From Procambarus clarkii (Eukaryota; Arthropoda; Malacostraca; Decapoda; Cambaridae), in contig NC_091219.1 in the NCBI RefSeq assembly GCF_040958095.1, positions 28,501,850 through 28,565,849 of the forward strand: a DNA stretch of 64,000 nt, in the 5' to 3' direction. Under the pieces are notes generated by a model. That model did not search any database and was not told where the DNA came from. It worked only from the letters and a program-made list of their open reading frames with translations. Positions 21,601 to 33,132 of this stretch are shown here, one piece after another (positions within the stretch are counted from its first letter, which is position 1; each line of letters starts with the position of its first letter). A program made the position numbers and the translations under genes.

Positions 21601-24600
21601 AAATTCGAATGAAATAAACAAATGATTCAAAATATGTTAAAATCTAGTACTAATACAGTACCTGTAATTTAAGATGGCCAGGAGCTCGCTTCCTAGACTG
21701 TTTGTAGGCCATCAAGAGATTAACGGGGTCACTATTACTCAGCTCAATTATCTTGAAATCCTTACATTTTAAGGCCTTTTGCAGCAGCTTTAGTATTTTA
21801 GCTGGAATTCTTTTGTTGGCAAACAGCAATCCTTCCTTATCGCTGATAGCAAACTGGAAATAAAAAGCACATAAAGATAAATTTAACAGATTCAGTGCAA
21901 TCTTTATAATATAAAGAGTAATCACACTAACGTGATATATTAATAAGAAAATCCATAGGAGCCGTGATGAGTATTCAAACCTATGCGGTGGGTGTTCCCA
22001 TTCACACACCCGACAACCAGGCCACGACATGGTCAAAAGAATTGCAACCTGGAGTTCTACTCAACACATGAGGGTTCATTGATACATCATGCTAGTGTGA
22101 TTACTCTGTATTGAAAGAGAAGCGTCAGATGTAGAATATTCATAGATGACAGAGCCAGAGTGCACGGGGGGAATTGTGTGAAAATCCTGGTCCGGCTTCA
22201 GTGGAAGTCTCAGATAACACTCGTGAGCTCAGCAGAACTCCAGGTTGTAATCTTTTTGACCATGTCGTAGCCTAGTTGTCTGGAGTGTGTGCGTGGGACT
22301 ACCCACTGCATAGGTTCAAATCTTCATCATGGCTCCTATGGATTTTCTCAATAATAATATTTTATTTATAAAATACACAAAGAAACATGTTAAAGTAGTT
22401 TGATAATCTTTTATAGAACACTAAGAAAATATCAATCACAACTGCAAGAAAAATGACTGGTTGGATAACAAGAACCTTTCAAGCAAATGCCATACCAGTG
22501 ACGATACATTTTATGACATCATTAAAAACTAACCTTATACTTTATAACACTAGGCACTTTATTCGCTTCAGCTAAAGCTTCTCCACCGCTTCTTCTTGCT
22601 GATCTGCGCCTTTTCTTCTCTTCAAGACTCAACTCCCAATATATTAATTCCTGAGCTGGAATTAAGCTCACATGTACCTTGAAATTTTCATTGAACACTT
22701 GCATATTCCTGAAATATAAATAGGGCTTAGAAAGTTTTATGAACACAAATATCATGATGCCAATTAAAGCAATTCATATACAGTAATACTCAAATAATAA
22801 TAATAATTTATTTGTAAAAAATTCGGGCGATCAGATAACAGTGGTTACTTATTAAGGCACAGTATTTGTATATTTTAAAAAGCCACTAATTATGTGCAGT
22901 ATTTCAAGGATAATTAATTTTGAACTTAAGTGCAACATCGTATTTAATTATTACTGTCACAAAAGTGTCCAATTATGTAAATGGGGAAGGTTTTAAGAGT
23001 GAATTTTAAATATGTGTACAGTAATTGGTCAAATATATACACACAAACTTACCAACCATACTTGACACTAAGACATACTGTAATATTCTGAATAATGAGT
23101 ACAACTGAGCAATTCACAGAAATCAAATTACTGATCATTTTCTTATCTCCTTTAATGGAGTGACGTATCCCTGGTCCCTATGCAAGCTACCTCTTCCTCC
23201 TCTATGCAGTTATTTGTTATTATGCTAGTTATTGTTATCTATGCTAGTTATTTGTATAGTACTAGTACAACCATTGTGATGGGATCTCTGGATTTGAAAG
23301 TTCTCTATGACGGTAATATCTCCAGTGATCAAACAATTATGTATTAACGATAAGACCCACCATTAATGTATAATGACTTTACTGTAAATATATAACTCTT
23401 GAACTGGAACATTCTCTGTAACTAGCTGACATGTAACTATAAGGTGTGAAGGACAGATGAAATCGTTTATGTAATAATCTAAGATGAGGTCTGATAAAGA
23501 CCTTTTGTGCCCTCTGTAATGCTTTTGCGCTACCGCTCACAGGATGAGTATGGGGTGCACAATAAACTAGCCGCCTCCAGCGGCAACAATCAAAATAAAA
23601 AATTGTAATTCATCCTATAATTTTTCTGGATGATGTAATATTTGCTTGGTTATGCTCCCTAAACATTAGGTCATTAAACATTATTCCCAAATCCTTTACA
23701 TGCTGCTTTCCTACTATGGGCAAATTTGATTGCGTTTTGTACCCTGTATTACATTTAAGGTCCTCATTTTTACTATACCTGAGTACCTGGAATTTATCAC
23801 TGGTAAACATCATGTTATTTTCTGATGCCCAGTCAAAAACTTTATTAATACCAGCTAGAAGTTTTTCAATGTCTTCAGCAGAGGTAATTTTCATGCTGAT
23901 TTTTGTATCATCTGCAAAGGATGATACAAAGCTGTGACTTGTATTTTTGTCTATCTGATATGAGAATAAGGAAAAACAGTGGTGCAAGGACTGTACTCTG
24001 AGGTACAGAGCTTTTAACTGTGCCTGGACTCTATTTTATATGGTCGACTGTTACTCTTTGTGTTCTGTTTGACAGAAAACCGAGTACCCAGCGACCTACT
24101 TTACCAGTTATTCCCATTGACCTCATTTCGTGTGTTATCACTCCATGGTCACATTTATCGAATGCCTTTACAAAGTCTGTGTATACCACATCTGCATTCT
24201 GTTTTTCTTCGAATGCCTCAGTGACTGTTGTAGTGGTCAAATAGCTGTAAGAGGCACTATCTTCCCGCTCTAAATCCATGTTGGCCTGGGTTGTGGTACA
24301 CGTTAGTTCAACTTGTCTATAATTCTTGGCCAATGCTTTGCTCCCTCCCTTGTGTAGAGAGCTATGTCTGCTGATTTAAGCACATCTGATATCTCCCTCA
24401 TGTCCAAGCTCTTCCTCCACACTATACTGAGTACCTGTACTACTGTGTATGGCTGTATATTGCTAGAATGGGGATTAGGAAGGTGAGGGTTGGCAAGGTG
24501 AGGGTATGGTCATGCATGTCGTGACAGTGTTGACTACCTGTTGAAGATTTCGAGGATTAGTATCCCCACGGCCCGGTCTTTGACCAGGACTCCTTGTTAC

Positions 24601-25953
24601 AGTAGGTTGGGGGTTAACTAATTGATAACTAATTCATCACTGAATAATGCAGTGATAATGCACTGAATACAAAATAATAAACCATTAATGTACAGTATAT
24701 ACAAAATAGAAAATACAATTTGTGAATAAGTACTTTACATTATTATTAACTTAAGGTTTGTTTCCCCTAACAAAAAAAAAAAAAAAAAAAAAAAAGGAAT
24801 ATATATTTCCCATGTTTAAACACTCAAATAATATATAAATAAGGACTGTGGCCCAGTGGCAAGTGCAGTCAGGATATATCCAAAAGGTCCTGGGCAAAGT
24901 TCCCATGGAAGGACCTAGGAGTTTGGATAACATATCCCTTTATCTGATATGTACCTCTGTTCACCTAGCAGAAAATTGGTATCTCAATTTACCCAAGAGC
25001 CACTAACACACTAGTGGCCTCGATGAGGACAGGAAGCCGGCAGCTTGTCAAGGGCGCTGTCAAGCTGGATTTTAAAGTTTTAGTATTTACGGCTTCAGCG
25101 GGTAGGCGGTTCCATAGGTTTATAACCCTGAGTGAAAAAACATCTCCCGTTTTCCATCCTATACTGTGGCCTGTTGAGCTTGTAACCATTACAATTACTG
25201 TACCTTTTTACTTGAAACCTTTCAAAGACGTTGTCCGGATCAACATCCACCAAATTGTTCAGTATAGCAGTTTGACAACTATTGTTGGTTACATCCTAGG
25301 GAAGGTCCTATGGGGACTTCAATAAGACTAACACACTTCCTGTCCCCCCAGCAATGGAAAACAATCTGTGATTATCAGTGTCAAGGATGTGTTGAAGCAG
25401 ATTTATAATTACAGCACTAAACCCATGCTCAGCAAGGGGTTACTATACTATACAGCCATATGACTGACCACGTGATTATTGTTCAAAATATCTGAAGCCA
25501 CCATCATATACCTAATCAACCACATTAACTTACATTTACATGCATATCAATATTATTTCCCAGTGTATGCTAACCTCCCCCTAAATGCCCTCCATTCCAA
25601 GTTTAGGATTGGGACAGACTGTGCACAATGTGCAATTGGCTATTTTGCTATTACAATAAGCATGTATTGTAACTATATGTTTTATATCAAGACATTTTAT
25701 CACTTTGCAACTAATAGCCATTCTTATTTAGGTTCCCACTTGGTGGTCTCAATGGGTGATTTCTCCATTAGTGGTGTTAAGTCATCGGAACTGTGCTGCT
25801 TGGCCCAAATTTGAAATAGAATAAAATGACATACAATACCTTTGAATTGTGCCACAGGTGAGATGTCCAGAAGGTTGATAATCTTCTAGAACATAAGTAT
25901 TCCAAAAACCGCTTGTAAAATGACCTAGTTCAAGGTCTGTGTGTTTGGCAGTC
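18454..25953 (-). CDS. CENP-N-like centromere protein, last five exons (5' end not found)
   Basis: Five exons, read in order 25953-25840, 22708-22534, 21853-21662, 20236-20054 and 18627-18454, all with AG acceptors and GT donors and compatible phases, give 278 residues and a stop. The order of features suggests CENP-N/Chl4: a 'FKVHVSLIPAQELIYWEL' strand, a basic linker (KKRRRSARR), 'VPSVIKYKFAISDKEGLLFA' and a helical block, then a C-terminal 'FRLSSVNLEVHAPSVFHLF' domain. CENP-N is a kinetochore protein that reads CENP-A nucleosomes with CENP-L. Human CENP-N is 339 residues, so about 60-100 N-terminal residues (the pyrin-like domain) would be missing. No exon for them was recognised up to about 29 kb. 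The homology is from memory of the family and is weak at the sequence level; the exon chain itself is well supported. A LINE lies in the intron between the first two visible exons. Confidence 0.6.
20054..20236 (-). CDS. CENP-N-like gene exon
   Basis: 183 bp, 61 codons, phase 0 at both ends; acceptor 'ccttttag', donor 'GAG/gtcagt'. Encodes a polar, probably flexible segment ('MTAATDDVQEDALLKGGDVN') with 'HQKLGCHFKQIPCIRKVSTT'. Confidence 0.82.
20680..20840 (+). repeat. Unclassified dispersed repeat shared with 16691-16850
   Basis: Contains 'gataga actctgtggctgat' (with a break), 'acactatcagggagccacaa' and 'agggctacccccagaaaagg' in the order seen at 16691-16850. It lies in an intron of the CENP-N-like gene on the opposite strand. 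Confidence 0.6.
21097..21432 (+). repeat. Family F repeat split by a family A SINE
   Basis: The left half 'ttacgggctcactatag' at 21098-21114 and the right half 'atagcctgtgctacatggaa' from about 21378 join into one family F copy once the SINE between them is removed. The nesting dates the family A insertion after the family F copy. Confidence 0.75.
21139..21372 (+). repeat. tRNA-derived SINE, family A
   Basis: Head 'gagccggcggctgagcagac', box B 'cccgggttcaaacccgggcg', 'acctagcagtaaataggtac', tail 'cgaggaccgggccacgggga' and 'atctcaagataac'. Inserted in a family F copy within an intron of the CENP-N-like gene. Confidence 0.85.
21662..21853 (-). CDS. CENP-N-like gene exon
   Basis: 192 bp, 64 codons, phase 0 at both ends; acceptor 'tttccag', donor 'CAG/gtactg'. 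Encodes 'FAISDKEGLLFANKRIPAKI' followed by a Leu/Lys-rich helix and 'KQSRKRAPGHLKLQ'. Confidence 0.88.
21945..22360. repeat. Two family E-like SINE copies, inverted
   Basis: Minus copy about 21945-22045 ('gagccgtgatgagtattcaa', 'ccaggccacgacatggtcaa') and plus copy about 22240-22350 ('accatgtcgtagcctagttg', 'aggttcaaatcttcatcatg', 'gctcctatggattttctca'). Their heads point toward each other. Confidence 0.65.
22534..22708 (-). CDS. CENP-N-like gene exon
   Basis: 175 bp. Acceptor 'atttcag', donor 'AAG/gttagt'. Encodes 'NMQVFNENFKVHVSLIPAQE', 'LIYWELSLEE', then a strongly basic KKRRRSARR patch that could act as a nuclear localisation signal, and 'NKVPSVIKYK'. Confidence 0.85.
23450..24450 (-). 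mobile_element. LINE remnant with reverse-transcriptase core
   Basis: The minus strand reads 'NADVVYTDFVKAFDKCDHGV' (RT motif A) near 24170 and, after frameshifts, 'HSFVSSFADDTKISMKITSA' (motif C, FADD) near 23920. Then comes 'HVKDLGIMFNDLMFREH' (the K-x-LGV-like element) near 23670. An untranslated tail continues to about 23450. It lies in a CENP-N-like intron on the same strand. CR1/Jockey-type non-LTR by motif pattern. Multiple frameshifts make it inactive. Confidence 0.85.
24774..24795 (+). repeat. Poly-A tract
   Basis: About 22 consecutive A. It could be the poly-A tail of an old retroposed copy, although no parent sequence was recognised. Confidence 0.9.
24989..25189 (-). mobile_element. 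LINE remnant, C-terminal end
   Basis: The minus strand encodes 'KTGDVFSLRVINLWNRLPAE' and 'TAPLTSCRLPVLIEATSV', matching the 'FF.RRVxxWNxLPxEVV' segment at the end of CR1-like polyproteins. A related copy is at 31739-31885. Confidence 0.8.
25840..25953 (-). CDS. CENP-N-like gene, most 5' exon recognised
   Basis: 114 bp. Acceptor 'gtttcag' after a T-rich tract; donor 'AAAG/gtattg'. Enters in phase 2 and leaves in phase 2. Encodes TAKHTDLELGHFTSGFWNTY then VLEDYQPSGHLTCGTIQ. A further upstream exon ending in phase 2 is needed. Confidence 0.72.
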
Positions 25954-25959
25954 CTGAAA

Positions 25960-28440
25960 CAAAAATATTTTTATACTAACAAAGGTGAACCAAAAAACTT
26001 TATTAAATTCTTCAAATTCACAAAACAATAACCACACGAATAACACTACTGTATAACATGTGTTTTTCCCCCCTGATTATTACTAAAGGTCATGACACAT
26101 AAGTTCAAATACTGTTTGACCTCATGTGCCATCTTACACCAGTTGATCGACAGTTTAGAGGCTGGAGCAAAGATCCGAATCTCAACTCCCGCAAGCACAA
26201 CTAGGCGAGTACTGATTCTCAAGTAATTGTCAAAGAAGGCACCAAGCCAGGAAGACTGTGGTCTACTGATTGTGGAATGGCCACTTATATTGTACTAATT
26301 GTAGTCCAATATTTTATGGTACAGCCAGATGTACTTGGTTCACACACTGCATGGTGCACAGACATGGATGCATAAACACCTATTACACCTGCACCATTCA
26401 ATGCAACAACAAAAAATTGACAGAACATGTCAAATATACAGTGTATATCAAATAACAAGTTGAAACCATGAATTATACTTATTACAGTACATGGATGAAT
26501 TGTGTAGTCACAGGTGTTTAGTATCTATAAATAAAATTATAGTCCCGTAAGTTCAATTGTACAATTTGATATATGTATAGTACAAGCACATTAAAATGTT
26601 AATAAAATAAAAATAATGCATTGATTGCAATGAAATACCATTTTCTGGTGAGGCCCTAGTAGCTTCCCAAGCTTACCTAATTTACCACCAAACTTTTGCT
26701 CATCACACCAGGCCTCCAAGTCCCGTCAGACACCTACTGGGAGTTACGACCATACTCTGGTTCTCTCTGAGGTAGCAGGGGATCGGAGCTCAACCACCAG
26801 AAAACTTAAATACAATAAAATGCACCTGGTTGAAAGAATTTAGGCAACCCCAAAAACAACAAGGCAAACAATCAATGCCATAGGGTAAATGACATGACTG
26901 TGATGAGCCTGACCACTATTTAATGGTAGCCCAGGCCACCTGAGGTCTCATTCATGTATGAATTTAGGTTGGATAGGTTATAAAATCTATACCCCACACC
27001 ATGGGATATAGGCAAATCATAAATAGTCATTTCGACAAAGCTCGTTTTCAAATTATTAACTGTATATACATCACTGGGTTGGGTTGGGTTGGGTTAGGTC
27101 ACTGATTACCAAAGGGTGCAGTGTGCCACACTGGTGCTGCAAATAAGTATATAGTAGCAAGAGTGGTGGGAAGATTCAAGGACAATGAAAAAATATTTCA
27201 ACATTTTTAATATACAGTTGTTTATTATTATTATTATTACTAAACGTGAATAAACTATGTGAGGCAGATGAGACTTTGTTAGTTTCAAATTAAACCAAAT
27301 ACTATACTGTATAATTGAGATTACCTGACAAACAAGTTCACATCTCTCACCGAGTTGTATATTTGAGAACTCATATGTATTATTAATTAATATTGTTGGA
27401 GGCAGGCAGCCTGTGTACACAGACAGTATATATATGTTAAGCTTATACTGAGGTCCTTCCAAGGTCGAACTACTGACCTTCTCCAGGATGCAACCCCACA
27501 AACTGGCAAACTCTCAGGTACCTATTTACTGCTAGGTGAACAGAAGAATTAGGTGATAGGAAACGTGCCCAACCATATCTGTCTCGCCCACGATTCCAGA
27601 GAGGGAGTCAAAAACAATCCAAATGTAGTACTGAGCCCACTGAATATTTGGGAATGAATCATGTTTTTATGTAACTGCATGGTTTTATACTTTCTGGATG
27701 TCCGATGATAATATTAGAAAGTAGTGTGGCTGTATTTTACATTATGAATCAAGCACTAAAAGAATTTTTTTAAATGCATTTCTTATCAACAAAACATTTG
27801 GTGTAGCACGAACAAATTTTTATTCCGAAAGGGAGGGCCAAGAGACAAAAGTTTGGAAGCCACTGGGTTAGGTAGTTTTAAAACTCATTAGCAAACCCTT
27901 TCGGGTACAGGTACAGTCATACTGTATTGTGCATAGGCATTTTGACAAAGTTCCTTTTCCAATTGTCAAAATCATATGTATACTGTTAGGGTAGGTTGAA
28001 TTAAGCTATAAAAACTATTTGGCAAACTGTTTTAGGTACAAAGTGATTTGTAGGGCAGTCAAAACATGTAGAGACATTTCGTTAATGCTCACTTTCTCGT
28101 CAGGTTAGGCTGTGTCGAGAATGGCTGCGTTAGGATGTCGAGAATGACCCTGACTGTACTTCCTGGACCCTTTTAGTATAAACTAATCATACCATGATAT
28201 AGATATTTGCATACCCTCAGAATTCAACATCAACAAATTCTGGGACTATCCTAGCTCAAAATTGCTCCAAATTCATAGCTCACATAACAATCTGACTTCA
28301 ATTGGACTCTTATTGCCGGGCAAACCCAGGCAAACAGCTAAAGTTTGGCACCCAGTCATTCCTCCCTGAGCAGGACTCAAGCCCAGGACCAAATAACTTC
28401 TGAGAGACTCTGTGACAGTATTTCCTTAATAAGGTCGCAG
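25960..28440. other. Spacer, 5' side of the CENP-N-like gene
   Basis: It should hold the missing 5' exon(s) of the CENP-N-like gene, but none with the required phase was recognised. A frame at 27320-27410 ending in a donor-like 'CAG/gtaatc' was considered and set aside because of phase. Positions 27500-27600 resemble a SINE body ('acctatttactgctaggtga'). Positions 27073-27100 have four 'gggtt' units. The rest is AT-rich. Confidence 0.45.
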
Positions 28441-28669
28441 TAGTAGTTAGGTTAATTTTTGAGTAACTACCAGGAAACTATCAGGAATTCTGGGTTTGAA
28501 TCCCAGACAGGATAGAAATATATTAAATTTGTATGAGGATGAACAAGCTCTACGAGACCCCAGAACAAACCTCCCTCGTCTCCCCCAGCTTAACCTTTCA
28601 TTAAATAGCCTCAGAGGCAGGGAGGGACTAGGAGGAGCTACATACATGATAACTCTGGTCTAGAGAAGC

Positions 28670-28765
28670 GTCCTCCACGCCAGCTGGCTGCGGCTGCCTC
28701 AACTTCAAAACTTGCGCGGTTCTAGCACCCCGCCCTCAAGGAGGCTTCATGGCCGCCACCACACA
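28670..28765. promoter_or_regulatory. GC-rich island, possible promoter
   Basis: A sharp rise in GC within AT-rich surroundings, with 'ccgccctc', 'gcagccgcagcc' (minus strand) and a 'ggtggcggccatg' motif (minus strand) whose frame stops after three codons. It could be the promoter or first non-coding exon of the minus-strand CENP-N-like gene, but nothing connects them directly. Confidence 0.25.
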
Positions 28766-29020
28766 TTTACGGCTCACATTATGTACTTAACACTAGAGCA
28801 CAAATATAACTAACTCTATTTATATACATTTATGATTAATTTAAATAACTAAGTAAACATTTATATAATTCCAAAATATAAATAATATTTTGCAAATGAT
28901 ACTTGAGTATGAAACGTCTCGACAATTTTACATGGATTTAATTACTTTACGCATTGTTTTTTTATAGATTTTTTTGTAATTCGTTCTGTCAGTTACTCAG
29001 TCTGTGTATATTATTATTAC

Positions 29021-29023
<3 letters not shown>

Positions 29024-29060
<37 letters not shown>
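29024..29060 (+). repeat. ATT trinucleotide microsatellite
   Basis: About 12 'tta' units. A second imperfect run is at 27224-27240. Confidence 0.95.
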
Positions 29061-29902
<842 letters not shown>

Positions 29903-30214
29903 TAATTAAGGTAGAGCGGTGGCTCCCGAGGGAAGTATGGAGATAAACACAGGTGCCGCCGTGAGTGACTCACCAGATAACCTAGTACCAACGGCCCCGT
30001 TACAACCACTACTGGCTAATAATAGTATTTATTACTCACCCCTACGTCATAATAATAATAATTAATAATAATAATAATATTAATAATAATGATAATTCTC
30101 GTCTGTTGGGGACAGGAAGCGCGTACTTAAGGTTATATTGAGATCCCTCGTAGCTCATCTACTGTTCTTGCAGCCCACAGGTGCCCATCTGAGTACCTCT
30201 TTCACTTCTGAATG

Positions 30215-30390
30215 AATAGCCCAACTACTTGGGCTGAACGGTAGAGCGACAGTCTCGCTTCATGCAGGTAGGCGTTCAACGCCTGACCGTCCAAGTGGTT
30301 GGGCCACCATTCCTTCCCCCGTCCCATCCCAAATCCTTATCCCGACTCTTTCCAAGTGCTATTTAGTCGTAATGACTTGGCGCTTTCCGC
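30215..30390 (+). repeat. tRNA-derived SINE, family D
   Basis: Head 'acttgggctgaacggtagag', 'gacagtctcgcttcatgcag', box-B-like 'gcgttcaacgcctgacc', then 'accattccttcccccgtccc' and 'tttccaagtgctatttagtc'. The best plus-strand copy of the family. Confidence 0.85.
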
Positions 30391-30462
30391 TGATAGTTCC
30401 CTTCCCTTCTGAATGAATAGAAAGGTATCTTGTGAAAGGAAACCTGCCCAATTGTTTCTGTC

Positions 30463-30602
30463 GTTATCTTGAGATGATTTCGGGGCTTTTAGTGTCCCCG
30501 CGGCCCGGTCCTCGACCAGGCCTCCACCCCCAGGAAGCAGCCCGTGACAGCTTACTAACACCCAGGTACCTATTTTACTGCTAGGTAACAGGGGCATAGG
30601 TA
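30463..30602 (-). repeat. tRNA-derived SINE, family A (head missing)
   Basis: Minus-strand copy truncated at its 5' end: 'atcttgagatgatttcgggg', 'ccgcggcccggtcctcgacc', 'tgctaggtaacaggggca'. The tRNA-like part is absent, as expected from 5'-truncated reverse transcription. Confidence 0.85.
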
Positions 30603-30857
30603 ACAGGGGCTAGGTAACAGGTCTCTTGGTTGTTTGCCGAAAACGTAGACGACTGTAATTACCTAACTGTAGTTACAGTATGAAAGCTACGCTCGCGGTG
30701 TCAGGATTCCCAGGCTCCTATCATGGCGCTTTAAAACTACTGCCGGTGTTGGCCTCCACCGCCTTCTCACTTGTTCCTAACGGCTACCATGCTGCAATAA
30801 AAGAACCTTCTAACATTTTTTTTCGGCAGCTTCGTTTCCTTCGGTTAAGAGTAGCCT

Positions 30858-30904
30858 GTATCTCAAAGAACAAGAGGTCTGTGAGCTCTTGTTCTTTGAG
30901 ATAC
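30858..30904. repeat. Perfect 19-bp inverted repeat
   Basis: Left arm 'gtatctcaaagaacaagag' (30858-30876) and right arm 'ctcttgttctttgagatac' (30886-30904) around a 9-bp loop. It sits at the edge of a LINE remnant. Confidence 0.92.
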
Positions 30905-31020
30905 AAGTTTTAAACATTCTTCTGTCAATTTTGTCGATTCCTGTTACCATTTTGTATGTAGTGATCATATCGCCTCTTTTCTTCTATCTTTGGTATATTA
31001 GGACCTTTAGCCTCTCCCAT
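30905..31020 (-). mobile_element. LINE remnant, CR1-like C-terminal segment
   Basis: The minus strand around 30920-30980 reads, across frames, 'RGDMIT.YKMVTGIDKIDRR'-like sequence, which matches the segment after 'LExRRxRGDMI' in CR1-like elements (compare 4215-4320 and 53299-53660). Confidence 0.5.
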
Positions 31021-31420
31021 AACGAGAGAGAGAGATATCCTAGCCAAAATAGCATCCAAGTTTCTAATTAACAAGGAAAAAATAACCGGACAAACTCAGT
31101 ACTAAAGGAGCGGTGAGGTACTTAGTCACGATTTTACAAGTCAGTCCATTGTCGGCTGCTGCAAGGCTGGGAACTTGTTCTTTAAGGCGAAAACATGACC
31201 AGAAGGAGATAACAAGATTTTCTCATGTGACTCACAAATGAGGAATTCCTTTCTAGAGCATACCTCATGGTCGCGTGGTTAGTAAACAATGTTTCCCCTG
31301 AGGAGTCTACCGTTGGTCATGCCACTCACTAATGAGGTATTCCCTGTAGGGTATATATCATGGTCTGTTGAAAATATCTTTTGGTTACCTATGGAACACA
31401 AGATCACTAGTTTGTTTTCC

Positions 31421-31714
31421 AGCAGCGGGCTTGTCCGATCAGCAGTAGGCTTTTCTGCCCAGCAGCAGGCTTGTTTGCCCAGCAGCAGGCTTGTCTGACC
31501 AGCAGCAGGCTTGTTTGACCAGCAGCAGGCTTGTCTGACCAGCAGCAGGCTTTTCTGACCAGCAGCAGGCTTGTTTGCCCAGCAGCAGGCTTGTTTGCCC
31601 AGCAGCAGGCTTGTCTGACCAGCAGCAGGCTTGTCTGACCAGCAGCAGGCTTGTCTGACCAGCAGCAGGCTTTTCTGCCCAGCAGCAGGCTTGTCTGACC
31701 AGCAGCAGGCTTGT
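31421..31714 (+). repeat. 20-bp minisatellite
   Basis: Fourteen to fifteen tandem copies of a 20-bp unit close to 'agcagcaggcttgtctgacc', with variable positions 'gtt/tct' and 'gacc/gccc'. Strict 20-bp periodicity gives repeat frames of 20 residues on the minus strand; these are not a gene. The last unit runs into the LINE tail at 31715. Confidence 0.96.
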
Positions 31715-31885
31715 CAAGGGCCACTGTCTCCTTAGGGACCTCGACGGGGACAGGAATCCGGCAGCTTGTCAAAGATCGCCCGATAGCTCCTGAGGATTAT
31801 TTTCTATTTGGATTTTAAACTGAAGTAATGTCTAGGCATTTACAGTTTCGCGGGTAGGCGGTTCCTTAAGTTTATAATCGTATGG
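31715..31885 (-). mobile_element. LINE remnant, C-terminal end
   Basis: Contains 'ggacaggaatccggcagctt', 'gtcaa', 'tttacagtttcgcgggtagg' and 'cggttcct', aligning with 25020-25130. The adjacent 20-bp array probably grew from the 'gcagcttgtcaa' part of this element. Confidence 0.7.
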
Positions 31886-31889
31886 GTTA

Positions 31890-32720
31890 ATCAACATAAA
31901 AATGAGTATGGGAGGAATATAAACTGTAGAGGTTAAAAAATGTAATCGAAAATTATAATGAACTATGTACAAAGTAAGACGTAAATTTATCCAAATAAAA
32001 CAGACAAAATTATATGGATAATATATTTGTAATGCAAGCTCACAATATCGAAGAATAGGTGTCACCTTCGAAATACTACAATTGTTATCACACACTCAGA
32101 TACCATGGGAGTTGTGTTTCTTTTGGTCTCACTGCATCCACTTTGATAGGAACAACGACGGTATTGCTTCTTGCCTGGTCAGCGTTTGAGTCAAGACGGT
32201 CTAAGTGATTGAGAACCATTTTTCACTCTGTTCTTCTATTCTTGATCCTATCCTGTTCTATCTCTTTCGAGTGATACTGGTCTTGCCCTCTGTCCTTACC
32301 TTGCTCTGAGCGTAGTCTGGACGACGTAACATCTGGTGTGTAAGACCTTTATCAGTATGTCCTCAGTAGCGTAATCTTCACGTGCCGGTGATGGGACCGC
32401 AAGCCTCGTATATAGGCAAGTGCGTCTGCTGAAGTTGGCAGATTTTTGACACTTGTGGAATTACTGGTCCTCATACGCCCTCAAGTGAGAGATTTCTTGT
32501 AGAATATTTCATCCTTAAACGTGTGCATCGGTAAGAAATGATATAGCGATTAACATCGTGAATTTTGAAATTTAATTTAAAGTTCTCATGCCATATCACT
32601 CCACTTTTAATGTCGAAATTCTCTGCCATCCTCATTTTGACTAGGAATTCCGTGTTAATCTCTAAGTGGGGATGCACCAGCTTTAGTATTATTTGGTGCA
32701 GAATGCAAAGTAATTAACAG
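31890..32720. other. Spacer, no gene seen
   Basis: AT-rich with no supported gene; 60-90 codon frames on the minus strand lack motifs. Confidence 0.45.
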
Positions 32721-32724
32721 GAAT

Positions 32725-32905
32725 GGGGGAACGGGGACTACCAGGAGAAAGCGCCAAGCCATTATTACTATATAACACTTGGAAGGGGTCGGAATAAGGA
32801 TTTGGGGTGGGACGGGGGAAGGAATGGTGCCCAACTACTTGGACGGTCGGGGATTGAACGCCGGCCTCCATGAAGCCAGATAGTGGCTCTATGGTCTCGC
32901 TTCAG
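32725..32905 (-). repeat. tRNA-derived SINE, family D
   Basis: Plus-strand 'aggagaaagcgccaagccat', 'taacacttggaaggggtcgg', 'ttggacggtcggggattgaa', 'cgccggcctccatgaagcc'. Head on the minus strand at the high-coordinate end. Confidence 0.82.
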
Positions 32906-33132
32906 AAATTATCGAGACTGCGGAGAAAGAAAAAGCTGGTAGGACTATATAATATTTGGAAGGTAACTAAGGACATGATAGGAAAGTGAAGTGAAGATGT
33001 TCAACCACTTCGACCATAAGTGATTGAACACCAACCTTGCAAAAAGCAATGCCGAAGGCGTACCAACCAAAGTGGATAGGATAATTAAGTGAAAGTAAGT
33101 AATTATCAAAAGAAAGAGTAAAGTGTTGACGG

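Noticed and set aside
27073-27100. Telomere-like 'gggtt' run
   Set aside because: Only four units, and the arthropod telomere unit is TTAGG. Too short and of a different sequence.
27320-27410. Candidate 5' exon of the CENP-N-like gene
   Set aside because: It ends in phase 0 while the next exon needs phase 2, and the peptide has no family resemblance.
31407-31772. A 121-codon frame with a 20-residue repeat, or a CRISPR-like 20-bp array
   Set aside because: The units are contiguous with no unique spacers, so it is a minisatellite; the genome is eukaryotic and the frame only reflects the 20-bp period.
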